This document shows, in pieces, positions 7,837-16,958 of a DNA stretch of 64,000 nucleotides. The DNA comes from Bacteroidota bacterium (GTDB taxonomy: Bacteria > Bacteroidota > Bacteroidia > Flavobacteriales_D > Crocinitomicaceae). Position numbers and translations under genes: made by a program. Below the pieces are notes generated by a model. The model was given only the letters and a program-made list of their open reading frames with translations, did not search any database and was not told the origin of the DNA. The stretch covers positions 1 to 64,000 of the forward strand of contig SBGX01000012.1 in the NCBI GenBank assembly GCA_006226425.1, given 5' to 3'. Every line of letters begins with the position of its first letter. Position 1 is the stretch's first letter.

Positions 7837-9492
7837 TTATTCCTTCACCATCAAGCCTTGCTGAAGATGCCCCTCTGAGTTAGTTAATCGAAAGTAGTAA
7901 ATACCACAGGATAAAGATGTTGTATTGAGTTCGATGGATTTCGTGAAGGTGCGTTGAAGGATTTGCTTGCCGAAATAGTCATGCAATACGAGATGAACAG
8001 GCTCTTCCGAAGGATGTTGAAAACGAATATTGTCATGAAAGGGATTTGGAAAGGGTACGATGGATTGCTCATTCGTACTGAACTTTTCGACTATGAGGAA
8101 GGAATCACAGAGGGTGGGTTCCGAAGGATTGAGTTCAATTTCTCCCTGGGGAGTTAGTGTTTGACCTTGAAGTCCGGAGTAATCGCTCGGATAAAAGTTG
8201 CAACGGAATACCATATTTCCGGAGGGAGAATCACCTTGAGACAAGATGCCGGAATTGTCTACCGGATTGACGTATTCCCAAAGAATTTGTTTCATGGAAT
8301 CAATCTCAAAAAATAAGCCATTTGCACCACTCGTAATCATGAATGAGCCATTCTCCAATGGGTATGCACCCGAAATATTGCTACTGTAAAAATCAGAAGG
8401 ATTCTCTGCCGTGTAGCTCCAATTCAAGGCAGCTGGTAGGAAGGAGCCATTGGTCGGGACATCGTAACTATTTGATGCGTTGAGAGGCGGTTCGATAATG
8501 TCCACGGAAGAGTAGGTGCCAGGACGGTTGAGACCATTGTTGAACACCATAATTTGTCCGGCGCGGGGATAACCGGATGGAATCCAGTTGGCATGATGTT
8601 GACCATAGAAGACTTTGGTACTGGGGTTTCCGCGTTGATAGGCTTGTGGGTTTCCCCAGCGGTAGAGCAAATCTCCTCCTTTGCCCGCATTTCCACCTGA
8701 ATGAGAAGCGGCTTCTGAAGTTGAAGTACTATGATCAATGATCCAAAGCTCATTGAAACGATGTGAACTGAGTAAAATTTGATCCAGTTCTGGATGATAA
8801 TCAATTGAATTTAGGTGAATCCAGTCTGAGGTATTTCCAGCTCCTGGAAAGTAGTTAATGTCGACGAGTTCTGGGTGTTCGGAAACGATTCCGTAATTTG
8901 ATTTACTCGCATCATAGTCCTGTATCAGATGATCGAACAATTTCCATTCCCATACGATAGCGGCACTATCAGATCCAATGGGCTGTAATTCGACAATTTT
9001 TTCGCTCCAAAGGTAGGCCTGCTGATAACTGTTGTCCTTCCCGTTGAGCACGGCATTCTCTTTGCTGTGTTTTTCCCAAACGATGCAGAGAATGTTCCCG
9101 TTCGGCATGGGCGTAATATCGTGATGCAAGCACTGATTGGAGTCTGAGATGGAATAACGCCACTGCAAATTACCATTCCAATCAAAGTGCTCAATGACTC
9201 CGCCGCTCCCTCCTTCCTGAAATTCAGGATTATCTGATTGACCTGTCTTTAGTAAGGTTCCATCTTCAAGCAAATAAGTGGATAAAGCAGGTTTGTAGGA
9301 GCTCGAATTCCATTCATGCGCTTTGTTGCCACATTTGTCAATCAGGTAGGTATTACCCGAACTCATCGGTGTGAAAAGAACGTATCCTTCCGAATTTCCG
9401 GGAGTGTAACTGATAAGTCCAACGGTATTTTGGCTATATGACAAATTACAAAAGAAGATGGAGATGAAAGATAACAGGATGATTGCTCGCAT
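7837..9492 (-). CDS. Arylsulfotransferase-like propeller protein with T9SS sorting domain
   Basis: A 551-residue secreted protein. The ATG at 9492 is chosen because it begins a signal peptide (MRAIILLSFISIFFCNLSYS); the longer frame would run into the neighbouring gene. The body matches the arylsulfotransferase (ASST) propeller family: LIDKCGNKAHEW, VIEHFDWNGNLQWRY, CLHHDITPMPNGNILCIVWE, HLNSIDYHPELDQILLSSH and QHHANWIPSG. Paired His residues of this kind serve sulfotransfer in characterised members; activity here is unproven. Residues from about 470 form a T9SS type A sorting domain (PFPNPFHDNIRF, then GIYYFRL), so the protein should be surface-attached or released. It follows the YHYH lipoprotein gene by 53 bases. 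Confidence 0.82.
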   Translation of the reverse strand: MRAIILLSFISIFFCNLSYSQNTVGLISYTPGNSEGYVLFTPMSSGNTYLIDKCGNKAHEWNSSSYKPALSTYLLEDGTLLKTGQSDNPEFQEGGSGGVIEHFDWNGNLQWRYSISDSNQCLHHDITPMPNGNILCIVWEKHSKENAVLNGKDNSYQQAYLWSEKIVELQPIGSDSAAIVWEWKLFDHLIQDYDASKSNYGIVSEHPELVDINYFPGAGNTSDWIHLNSIDYHPELDQILLSSHRFNELWIIDHSTSTSEAASHSGGNAGKGGDLLYRWGNPQAYQRGNPSTKVFYGQHHANWIPSGYPRAGQIMVFNNGLNRPGTYSSVDIIEPPLNASNSYDVPTNGSFLPAALNWSYTAENPSDFYSSNISGAYPLENGSFMITSGANGLFFEIDSMKQILWEYVNPVDNSGILSQGDSPSGNMVFRCNFYPSDYSGLQGQTLTPQGEIELNPSEPTLCDSFLIVEKFSTNEQSIVPFPNPFHDNIRFQHPSEEPVHLVLHDYFGKQILQRTFTKSIELNTTSLSCGIYYFRLTNSEGHLQQGLMVKE

Positions 9493-9545
9493 AGTCAGGG
9501 GCTTGAAGTTTTCTGAATTTTCAAAGTTTAAGGGAGAAAAATTAC

Positions 9546-10502
9546 TTAAGGAGTTCCCTTGAAGCAGCCAATATTGTAGGGAAAATCGTAGGTCCAGTGA
9601 TAATGATACAGATCCACCATGACACCGTCCCATAGCACGGGGTGCTTGTGTCCATGACATTCGTCCAGGTCTTTGGAGGTAAGGAGTTCCCCATTTTCTC
9701 CGTAGGGACCATAAATGCCAAAACCATCAAGCATATATCCCATCAGGGCCGAGTGGCCTGTGGTATGAACGTGTATGTGGTCTTGAAGGTCCTGCGCTGG
9801 AAAGTGGTAGTGATATCTTTCCGTACCATCGGTATGTCCTCCAAAGCGGTCCAACATTTCGTGCGCTGCAGCATCATTCCCCAGGGTGGATGAGCCATGG
9901 TAAATAGCACTTCCACTGAGAGAGATTCCTGAAGGGCCAAATGGCAGGCAACTTGGTTGAGCAGCCTCTTGGGGCATGGCAGGGAAGGTATATAGGATCT
10001 CGTGCTCGGAAATAATATTCGGGTTTCCGTCATACTTATAGGCCGCACTTCCAGGGGTGATTGGAAAAACTCCTGTTGGGTGACTTGGCAAGGCATTTCC
10101 GGTGATGACTCGATTCCCATTGCTATCCAGACTTACGTTGAATTGGCTGTTCCAGTACACATTTCCACCGACTTGAGGTTTCAGATTGTAGTCCCAGGAT
10201 CCATCAGGGTTCGTCCAGTCGCTTGCATCCGAGTTTCCAGCACCATCGGCCGGGAGTCCACACAACCATAAGGACAATGAGTCGGGTTGACCATTTCCCT
10301 GGTTTTTGATTAGGATATTGCTTGGGTGAATACCGCCAAAAGGCAAATGACTCAGGTCAGGTGTTGCCGGGCTGCTCGTATTATTTTCGCCATTGTCAAC
10401 GGGTTCTATATTCTCCTCTTTTTTACAACCTGTCAATAAGATGGACGAAGTGAAAAGTAGGGAAATCAGAGTAAGTGGTACATGCTTGAAATTTGTTCTC
10501 AT
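9546..10502 (-). CDS. YHYH-domain lipoprotein
   Basis: A 318-residue lipoprotein (lipobox LLTGC, Cys26) with the YHYH domain. The signature occurs at RYHYHFP (230-233) and again at LYHYHWTYDFPY (299-302), with HIHVHTTGHSALMGY, DGFGIYGPYG and ECHGHKHPV between them. The dense His residues suggest a metal site, but no biochemical role is established. It is upstream of, and probably co-transcribed with, the arylsulfotransferase-like T9SS gene, so the two may act on the same extracellular substrate (inference). Confidence 0.85.
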   Translation of the reverse strand: MRTNFKHVPLTLISLLFTSSILLTGCKKEENIEPVDNGENNTSSPATPDLSHLPFGGIHPSNILIKNQGNGQPDSLSLWLCGLPADGAGNSDASDWTNPDGSWDYNLKPQVGGNVYWNSQFNVSLDSNGNRVITGNALPSHPTGVFPITPGSAAYKYDGNPNIISEHEILYTFPAMPQEAAQPSCLPFGPSGISLSGSAIYHGSSTLGNDAAAHEMLDRFGGHTDGTERYHYHFPAQDLQDHIHVHTTGHSALMGYMLDGFGIYGPYGENGELLTSKDLDECHGHKHPVLWDGVMVDLYHYHWTYDFPYNIGCFKGTP

Positions 10503-10572
10503 GATTAGCTGGTTTATTGACTATAAGACAATCGAAGAACAAGATAGTTTAATTCGAATAAAAAAAGAATGC

Positions 10573-11325
10573 TCATTTTATCTGCTTTCGGGCAATCCAG
10601 CGCTTTCTCAGGGAGTACCAGGGATTACAGTATTCAATCGAGAAGCCATTCTTTTCGCATTGATCCAAAAAATAGTCTCCCAAAAAATGGGGTGGAATAT
10701 GGGCCTGGAGGTCCATGTTTTTGGCTGAAATGAGCTGTAGTTTGACTGTTGGCTTGCTCCGGCCTTTTAAAATGAGCTTACTTGGAAAGGATAGACCGCT
10801 TTCGGAACGGAGACTGTAATAGAGCCTGACTTCATCATAGTCACCAATTCGAAAACGAAGAGAATCGATTCGGATATTTCCTTTTGAATCGGCATGATAG
10901 ACTTTCCTTTTACGCAAGTGATTCAAAAGCAGTAAAAAATAGATCGCCGTGATCGAAACAAGTAGGATTGTTTCCGTTTCAAGCTGGTATAAAATAGTGA
11001 CCGTAACTGGAAAACCACATAGTGCAATGTAAAAGTACGGGGAGGGCAGTGTTTTTATTTTTCCAAGACTCATCTGTTTGATATTGACTTGAGTTTGTTT
11101 AATTCCTCTTTTGGAGAGCGTTACGAACAATACGTTGATTAGCACAAGTCCAATGCAGGAAAAGGCGATCCAGGCTTCACTTCCTTTCGGAAAATGGATT
11201 CCCAGGCTTCCGGAGAATATGAGGACGCACAAGAGCAGAGGAAGAAGAATCCCGAGGATCAGGAGAATTTTCTTCCGTAGACTGTAGGTAGTTGCGAAAT
11301 AGAGCTCTTTGCGATTGTTTGTCAA
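10573..11325 (-). CDS. Membrane protein of unknown function
   Basis: A 250-residue protein with four hydrophobic segments (about 17-40, 51-70, 97-115 and 120-140) followed by a soluble beta-rich C-terminal half (about 150-250). The layout resembles membrane-anchored PH-like domain proteins, but no signature was recognised. The only start that precedes the first membrane segment is a TTG at 11325, which is unusual; the true start is therefore less certain. It is followed by the YHYH/arylsulfotransferase genes after 70 bases. Confidence 0.55.
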   Translation of the reverse strand: MTNNRKELYFATTYSLRKKILLILGILLPLLLCVLIFSGSLGIHFPKGSEAWIAFSCIGLVLINVLFVTLSKRGIKQTQVNIKQMSLGKIKTLPSPYFYIALCGFPVTVTILYQLETETILLVSITAIYFLLLLNHLRKRKVYHADSKGNIRIDSLRFRIGDYDEVRLYYSLRSESGLSFPSKLILKGRSKPTVKLQLISAKNMDLQAHIPPHFLGDYFLDQCEKNGFSIEYCNPWYSLRKRWIARKQIK

Positions 11326-11553
11326 GCTAGAAACTTTTGACGAGTATAATTAAAAGAAGTCAGAGTTCAATCATCCTGTCAAATAAAACGGGACTTAGCT
11401 GTTGAACTTTCTTCATCAAAGAGTTTGAGCAATTGAATTTTGTTAAGCTAGCCAAGAATGTGCTGTATTGCCATTCGCGAACTCTAACATATTACTTATA
11501 AGCGAGAACATGCCATTCGTTCAATTCGAGCATGTTGGGTTTATTGAATTAAT

Positions 11554-11561
11554 TAGTTTTG
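11554..11561 (+). promoter_or_regulatory. Bacteroidota promoter -7 element (TAGTTTTG)
   Basis: An exact TAnnTTTG match 15 bases before the ATG at 11577. A TTG 16 bases upstream (11535-11537) may be the -33 element. Its position makes the upstream TTG start at 11559 unlikely. A short inverted repeat AACATG/CATGTT (around 11507-11536) overlaps the -33 region and could be an operator. The rest of the 11326-11553 gap holds no gene. Confidence 0.55.
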
Positions 11562-11576
11562 CAAAAAAAACCGATT

Positions 11577-14567
11577 ATGAAAAAAATAGTAAAAACTTTA
11601 CTTGTTGCAAGTTGCCTGTATAGTGCGGGCAGTTTTGCCCAACCCATTATGCAATGGCACCAAACGCTGCCTGATGCGAAGAATAGTTTTGGGATTAACA
11701 GTGTTGAATGTACAGATGGAAGTGGCTTTTTGACTGCATCCTACGACGAAATTGGTGGAGGCTTCCATCAGAGTCACATTACCAAAGTGAATAACCAGGG
11801 AGAGTTTGAATGGAGGAAATCATATGGTACTTCAGGAGGCACCAACTGGCCAGTTATTCAAAATGTACCGGCTTCACATGGAGGTGGATACATTATGGTT
11901 GCCAATTCAACGTCCAATGGACAGGGATGGGATTATTTTGTGGTGAAATTGAAAGAAGATTTTACCGAGGAATGGTCCAATTTTTATGGAGGAAATGGGA
12001 ACCAGCTGGGCGTTCGTGACGCGACTGGTTGGAACGATCATCAGAATGCACTCATTGTTGTGCCTGGCGGTTTTGTTTTGTTGGGTCACGCCAATAGTAA
12101 CCCAGCTCCTGGAACTGATTATGATGCCTACTTGATGATGATTGACAATAACGGTGTTCAACAGTGGGAGAAGTACGAAAATTTTGGATCTGGAAGTAAT
12201 AACCAACGATATTATGGAGGTAGTTATAATGCGACTACCAATCGTATCGTGCTACAGGGACGAGATCTTAGCGCTTCACCTCAATGGAACATTAGTGAAG
12301 TTGATTTAACAGGGAATACCCTGTCTACTGTTTGGAGTAACAACTTTAGCGGTAGACTGGCTAATTTTATTAGCGACGGATCCGGTTATCTTTTTAAGAG
12401 AACACAAAATGTAGGCGGAAACACTCAGGTAGCCTTAAGAAAAGTAGATCACAGTGGTAACACGATATGGGCGAACACTTTTGGAGGGAACGGATATGAC
12501 AACGTATTTGGAAATATTGAAGAGACACCTGACGGTGGATTTGTTGCCGCTGGTGAAACGGTGAGTTCCGATTTGGATAACCAGGGAAGTTGGGATCACT
12601 ATTTGTTGAAAGTGAATGGCGATGGAAGTTTCCAGTGGCAAGTTGGTTTTGGAGGAACTCAACTGGAGTGGCTTCATTCTGTATTGGTGACATCTGATGG
12701 TGGTTACCTTACTACGGGATTGACAAGAAGCTTTGGTGCGCCATATAGCTTAACACACATTACTAAATTTGGGGATCCTGCTAACAGAGGTACGATTGAA
12801 GGTCTGGCTTACCGTGATGAAAATGGAAATAATAGCTTTGATGGTGATGATCTACCGATTTCCAATTTAACAATTACCGCTACAGACGGATCAGGGAACA
12901 CCTATATTACCAAGACAGATGAGGATGGAAATTATGCTTTGGAGGTAGCTGGTAGTAGATCTCCAGGAATCGACTATACCATTACGCATGGTTCCACAGG
13001 CACGAGTTGGATCAATAACGACGCTCATACGGTGAGCGCAATTACCGGAGCGACTTCCTCTCAAAATGATTTTGCATTTGTGGCAAATGGACCAGTTCCA
13101 CCTTGTTCTGCAACGGGAACAGTTACGACGCATGCAGTTGCAGGAGTAGATAATCCATGTCCTAACGGAACCCTTCAATATTGTATAACGATTGACAATA
13201 ATGCGGGTACTTCAGCGATTCCTACTGGGGCCAGCATTACCGTTAGCCTTGACGAGTTGGCTAATGTTACCCTTGCCTCTGGAAGTGCAATTATTCAAAA
13301 CATTGATCTTGCAGCCGGTGAATTTACTTTTACGACCACAGAAGCCGTTACCACATCGGCAATGTATTGTTTTGACATTACATATACCAATTTTGATCCG
13401 GCAGTCGTAACTTCAATAGGTGGGTCTATTTCCATCAGCTATTCCTCTCAAGGACAACAATGTACATTGACCTTTCCAATAACAGCAGAGCCTACGGATT
13501 GTGCTTTTGATCCGAATGACATGGTTGTGTCTCCTGCAGGTTGCGGACCCAATGGAAATGTGAATATGGATCAGGACTTGACTTACCAAATCCGTTTTGA
13601 AAATACTGGTACCGGTACGGCACACAATATCTATATTACGGATTATTTGGACGAAAACTTAGACCCAAGTACTTTTGAATTGGTGTCTAGTAGTCATGAG
13701 ATAACATCCATGCAGGTTAACAATTACGGTCACCTTGTTTTCACCCTGGCCAATGTTCAGCTTCCGGCAGTTCAGTTTGCTCCAGACAATAAGGGATATA
13801 TTAAGTTTAAAATTTCTCCGAAAGCCGGACTGGCAGAAGGAACAGAAATTAGCAACTATGCCGGGATTGTGTTTGATTTCAATTTGCCAATTTACACCAA
13901 TGAAGTCATCAATACACTTTATAGCAACGCTACTCCTAGTGCTGACTTCAGCTTCAACTATAGCAATGCTGCGCTTAGCTGGTCTGAACTTGACTTTATT
14001 GCAAGTGAAACAGATGCTGATGTAGATTTTACCTGGGACTTTGGAACAGCGGCAACACCTTCAACGGGTGCCAATGCTTCGGAATACAACGTTGCTTTTG
14101 AAGATGGTTTCCATACGGTTAGTTTAACCGCAGATAAAAATGGGTGTGTAGTCACAACATCACAAGAAATAATGAGTGCTACACTTTGTGCGCCTAACAA
14201 AGTTCTAATCTGTCAGAATGGCAATACCATTTGTGTAAATGCCAACGCAATTCAGGGACTGATAGATGCAGGTGCTGAATTAGGAAGTTGTGGTGCTGAA
14301 GTGGCGAGTATTGAGATAAATGCTAGTCCGAATCCATTTAATAATATCCTGAAAGTAGAGTTCAATGTGCTTGAAGACGGTAACACGATTCTTGAGGTAA
14401 GAAATCACATGGGGGTATTAATGGGGACTTATTTTAGCGAAAACGTTAATGCGGGAGATGATTACAAGGTCAATATCCCTACCAATAAATATGATACCGG
14501 AATTTATGAAGTGATTTTGGTGACACCAAGTGAGACCAAAACGATCACGGTGGTCAAAATTAATTAA
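11577..14567 (+). CDS. Large T9SS-secreted surface protein with SdrD-B-like and DUF7619-like domains
   Basis: A 996-residue protein. A signal peptide (MKKIVKTLLVASCLYS, cleavage near SFA) precedes a repetitive propeller-like region (about 25-400) with recurring 'DGGFVAAGETVSSD' and 'DGGYLTTG' blocks. Next come an SdrD B-like domain (YRDENGNNSFDGDDLPISN), an Ig-like region with FDPNDMVVSPAG and DLTYQIRFENTGTGTA (DUF7619 type, about 640-790), a PKD-like segment (VDFTWDFGTAA) and a C-terminal T9SS sorting domain (SPNPFNNILKVEF, then YDTGIYEVILV). It is likely exported to the surface as an adhesin- or matrix-like protein. It is a single-gene unit closed by a strong terminator. Confidence 0.8.
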   Translation: MKKIVKTLLVASCLYSAGSFAQPIMQWHQTLPDAKNSFGINSVECTDGSGFLTASYDEIGGGFHQSHITKVNNQGEFEWRKSYGTSGGTNWPVIQNVPASHGGGYIMVANSTSNGQGWDYFVVKLKEDFTEEWSNFYGGNGNQLGVRDATGWNDHQNALIVVPGGFVLLGHANSNPAPGTDYDAYLMMIDNNGVQQWEKYENFGSGSNNQRYYGGSYNATTNRIVLQGRDLSASPQWNISEVDLTGNTLSTVWSNNFSGRLANFISDGSGYLFKRTQNVGGNTQVALRKVDHSGNTIWANTFGGNGYDNVFGNIEETPDGGFVAAGETVSSDLDNQGSWDHYLLKVNGDGSFQWQVGFGGTQLEWLHSVLVTSDGGYLTTGLTRSFGAPYSLTHITKFGDPANRGTIEGLAYRDENGNNSFDGDDLPISNLTITATDGSGNTYITKTDEDGNYALEVAGSRSPGIDYTITHGSTGTSWINNDAHTVSAITGATSSQNDFAFVANGPVPPCSATGTVTTHAVAGVDNPCPNGTLQYCITIDNNAGTSAIPTGASITVSLDELANVTLASGSAIIQNIDLAAGEFTFTTTEAVTTSAMYCFDITYTNFDPAVVTSIGGSISISYSSQGQQCTLTFPITAEPTDCAFDPNDMVVSPAGCGPNGNVNMDQDLTYQIRFENTGTGTAHNIYITDYLDENLDPSTFELVSSSHEITSMQVNNYGHLVFTLANVQLPAVQFAPDNKGYIKFKISPKAGLAEGTEISNYAGIVFDFNLPIYTNEVINTLYSNATPSADFSFNYSNAALSWSELDFIASETDADVDFTWDFGTAATPSTGANASEYNVAFEDGFHTVSLTADKNGCVVTTSQEIMSATLCAPNKVLICQNGNTICVNANAIQGLIDAGAELGSCGAEVASIEINASPNPFNNILKVEFNVLEDGNTILEVRNHMGVLMGTYFSENVNAGDDYKVNIPTNKYDTGIYEVILVTPSETKTITVVKIN

Positions 14568-14587
14568 TGGAAAATATCACTATTGAG

Positions 14588-14617
14588 AAGCCCTCCTATT
14601 CGTAGGAGGGCTTTTTT
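14588..14617 (+). terminator. Rho-independent terminator after the large T9SS gene
   Basis: An 11-bp perfect stem AAGCCCTCCTA / TAGGAGGGCTT closes a TTCG tetraloop and is followed by a T run. It begins 21 bases after the stop codon at 14567. Confidence 0.9.
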
Positions 14618-14723
14618 GTTTATAGGCTTCGAGGTAAATGGCCGCTAAGTACAAATTTTTACCACAATAATTTTCTGACTCGCTAACTTTTCGACATCTT
14701 GCGGTAAAGAGAATAAAAGTTCC

Positions 14724-16223
14724 ATGGATAAATTAAAAGAGGGAGAGTTCGGCGTAACTTTAATTGGAGCGGGGATAATGAGCGCTACTTTGGGAGTGTT
14801 CCTGGCCCGTTTGATGCCTTATGCCCGAATTCGAATCATTGAACGGATGGATGAGGTAGGCCTGGAAAGTTCCAATGCTTGGAATAATGCCGGAACAGGC
14901 CATAGCGCTTTCTGTGAGTTAAATTACACCCCCATGGATGAATTAGGAGAAGTTCATATTTCCAAGGCGCTGAAAATAGCTGAAGCTTTTGAACGTTCTA
15001 AGGAATTCTGGTCTTCTTTGGTCGAGAGTGGAGATTTACCCTTTGAAATTCCCTTTATCAACGATATTGACCACATGAGTTTTGTGTGGGGAGACGAGAA
15101 TCAGACATTTTTAAAGAAGCGTCATAAGACGCTAAGTACCTATCCCATTTTTAAGGATATGCTTTTCTCGCAGAATGCCAATGAAATTGCTGATTGGGTT
15201 CCGCTGATGATGGAAGGAAGAGATCAGGAACAACAGTTGGCGGCTACCAGGATGCCGATAGGAACTGATGTGAATTTCGGGCTACTGACCAAATCGATGA
15301 TCAATTACCTGTTGAAACAGGATCACGTGGAATTGTACCTGGCCCATGAGGTGGAAGACATTATGCGAAGGGGAGATGGTCGCTGGAGTTTGGAAGTGGC
15401 TGATTTAAGGTATGATCATACGCATGAAATCTTGAGTGATTTTGTCTTTATCGGTGCAGGTGGAGCAGCGATTCCCTTACTGGAAAAAACAGATTTGCCA
15501 GTAGGGCAGGGATATGGTGGTTTTCCGGTGAGTGGACAGTTTCTGAAATGTACCAATGAAAACGTGATTAGACGACACAAAGCGAAAGTTTATGGAATGG
15601 CCGAGGTGGGCTCCCCGCCGATGTCGGTTCCACATCTGGATACGCGGATGATCAATGGAAAAAGAAGTCTGCTATTTGGACCTTATGCAGGGTTTTCAAG
15701 CAAATTCCTGAAAAATGGCTCTTATTTTGATCTGCCCTTGTCTTTAGATTCACATAATATATGGCCGTTGATTACTGCCGGATTTCGAAACTATGATCTG
15801 ACCAAATACCTGGTCAAACAGGTAATGCAATCGGAGGAAGAACGTTTTGAAGCCCTCCAGAAATATTATCCGAATGCGAATATGGAGGACTGGGAGTTGA
15901 TCACCGCCGGACAGCGGGTACAGATCATCAAGCCGGATGAGCATGGAAGGGGAGTTTTACAATTCGGAACAGAAATTGTCCACAGTCAGGACGGTTCTCT
16001 GGCAGCACTGTTAGGAGCCTCTCCAGGGGCCAGTACGGCCGTTTCGATCATGTTAGAACTGATCGCTAAGTGCTTTCCGGATCAAATGGCCAACGAATCC
16101 TGGATTCGGGAAATCAAGGAGCTAATTCCTAGTTATGGAGAATCATTGATCAAAAATGGAGAGCTGTGCTTATTGACCAGAAAACGAACTACTTCCATAT
16201 TAAAGTTAATTCAGGCCGGATAG
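14724..16223 (+). CDS. mqo: Malate:quinone oxidoreductase
   Basis: A 499-residue FAD-dependent Mqo, the membrane-associated enzyme that oxidises malate to oxaloacetate and passes electrons to quinone in the TCA cycle. The dinucleotide-binding start VTLIGAGIMSATLG (about 11-24), the ESSNAWNNAGTGHSAFCELN block, the middle FVFIGAGGAAIPLL segment and the C-terminal GASPGASTAVSIMLEL are typical, and the length matches the family. It is monocistronic, between the upstream terminator and a small barrel-like gene. An imperfect -7 element (TAACTTTTC) lies about 40 bases upstream. Confidence 0.95.
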   Translation: MDKLKEGEFGVTLIGAGIMSATLGVFLARLMPYARIRIIERMDEVGLESSNAWNNAGTGHSAFCELNYTPMDELGEVHISKALKIAEAFERSKEFWSSLVESGDLPFEIPFINDIDHMSFVWGDENQTFLKKRHKTLSTYPIFKDMLFSQNANEIADWVPLMMEGRDQEQQLAATRMPIGTDVNFGLLTKSMINYLLKQDHVELYLAHEVEDIMRRGDGRWSLEVADLRYDHTHEILSDFVFIGAGGAAIPLLEKTDLPVGQGYGGFPVSGQFLKCTNENVIRRHKAKVYGMAEVGSPPMSVPHLDTRMINGKRSLLFGPYAGFSSKFLKNGSYFDLPLSLDSHNIWPLITAGFRNYDLTKYLVKQVMQSEEERFEALQKYYPNANMEDWELITAGQRVQIIKPDEHGRGVLQFGTEIVHSQDGSLAALLGASPGASTAVSIMLELIAKCFPDQMANESWIREIKELIPSYGESLIKNGELCLLTRKRTTSILKLIQAG

Positions 16224-16324
16224 TATGGGACAATTTGTTTTTTTGATCAAAATTGATTGTGTATAAACACCTTATTTAGTAATATATTATTATATTCGAT
16301 TAACCACAATTTAATTATTAATAT

Positions 16325-16885
16325 ATGAAGATTAAAACAATGTTACTGATGTTCTCTATGGCTATGGGGAATATGTTTTATGCACAAGGGTATTATCATG
16401 GGGTAGGTCTTGCTGCGAATTATGGTATTTATGACGGTGGAGTTGCGGCTGTACCGGGAGTCCTTTACAAAGCCTCTTATGCAATTTCTGAAAATGGTCC
16501 TTCTTTTGCTGTTTCAGCTTATCCCTATTTGGGTTTCAATCTGAATTCAAGAGAAGGAGGTTCTTTGGGATTTGAGTTACCCGTACTTGGCGAAGCTTAT
16601 TTTGGTGATTTGGATGATCGTTGTTTCTTCGCTGGCCTTGGGTTTTCTTATGCGTTTATAGCAGAGAGTGGAAGTAGTACTGAGTTTGCGGATGGAACAA
16701 CTTATAGTTCTGGTAGTATAGGCGGTCCAGTCATGGGACCGCAGATAGGTCTTGGAGGACAGTTTAACCTAAAAGATCGTTTGCTGGGAATTAGAGTGTC
16801 TTACACGTACGGAATTAATAAGTTGGATGGAGGATCTAAGCCGATGATGATTGGAACAGGGCTTTTCCTGGTGCTGGGCCAATAA
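16325..16885 (+). CDS. Small outer-membrane barrel-like protein
   Basis: A 186-residue protein with a signal peptide (MKIKTMLLMFSMAMGNMFYA, then QGYYHG). The mature part alternates glycine and aromatic/hydrophobic residues (VGLAANYGIYDGG, YPYLGFNLNSREGG, FFAGLGFSYAFIA, IRVSYTYGIN), the pattern of an 8-strand outer-membrane barrel. No family is recognised. The upstream gap is very AT-rich and likely holds its promoter. A bidirectional terminator follows. Confidence 0.6.
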   Translation: MKIKTMLLMFSMAMGNMFYAQGYYHGVGLAANYGIYDGGVAAVPGVLYKASYAISENGPSFAVSAYPYLGFNLNSREGGSLGFELPVLGEAYFGDLDDRCFFAGLGFSYAFIAESGSSTEFADGTTYSSGSIGGPVMGPQIGLGGQFNLKDRLLGIRVSYTYGINKLDGGSKPMMIGTGLFLVLGQ

Positions 16886-16904
16886 TATCGTTTGTTACGA
16901 AATA

Positions 16905-16939
16905 AAAAGGGTGCTTATCATGTCGATAAGCACCCTTTT
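16905..16939. terminator. Bidirectional terminator between convergent genes
   Basis: A 15-bp perfect stem (16905-16919 with 16925-16939) encloses the 5-base loop ATGTC. A runs on the left and T runs on the right let it end transcription from both the barrel-like gene (plus) and the protease operon (minus). Confidence 0.9.
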
Positions 16940-16958
16940 ATGTAATATGAGAACTAGT

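Noticed and set aside
9493-9660. N-terminal extension of the arylsulfotransferase-like gene
   Set aside because: It would overlap the 3' end of the YHYH gene and hide the clear signal peptide that starts at 9492.
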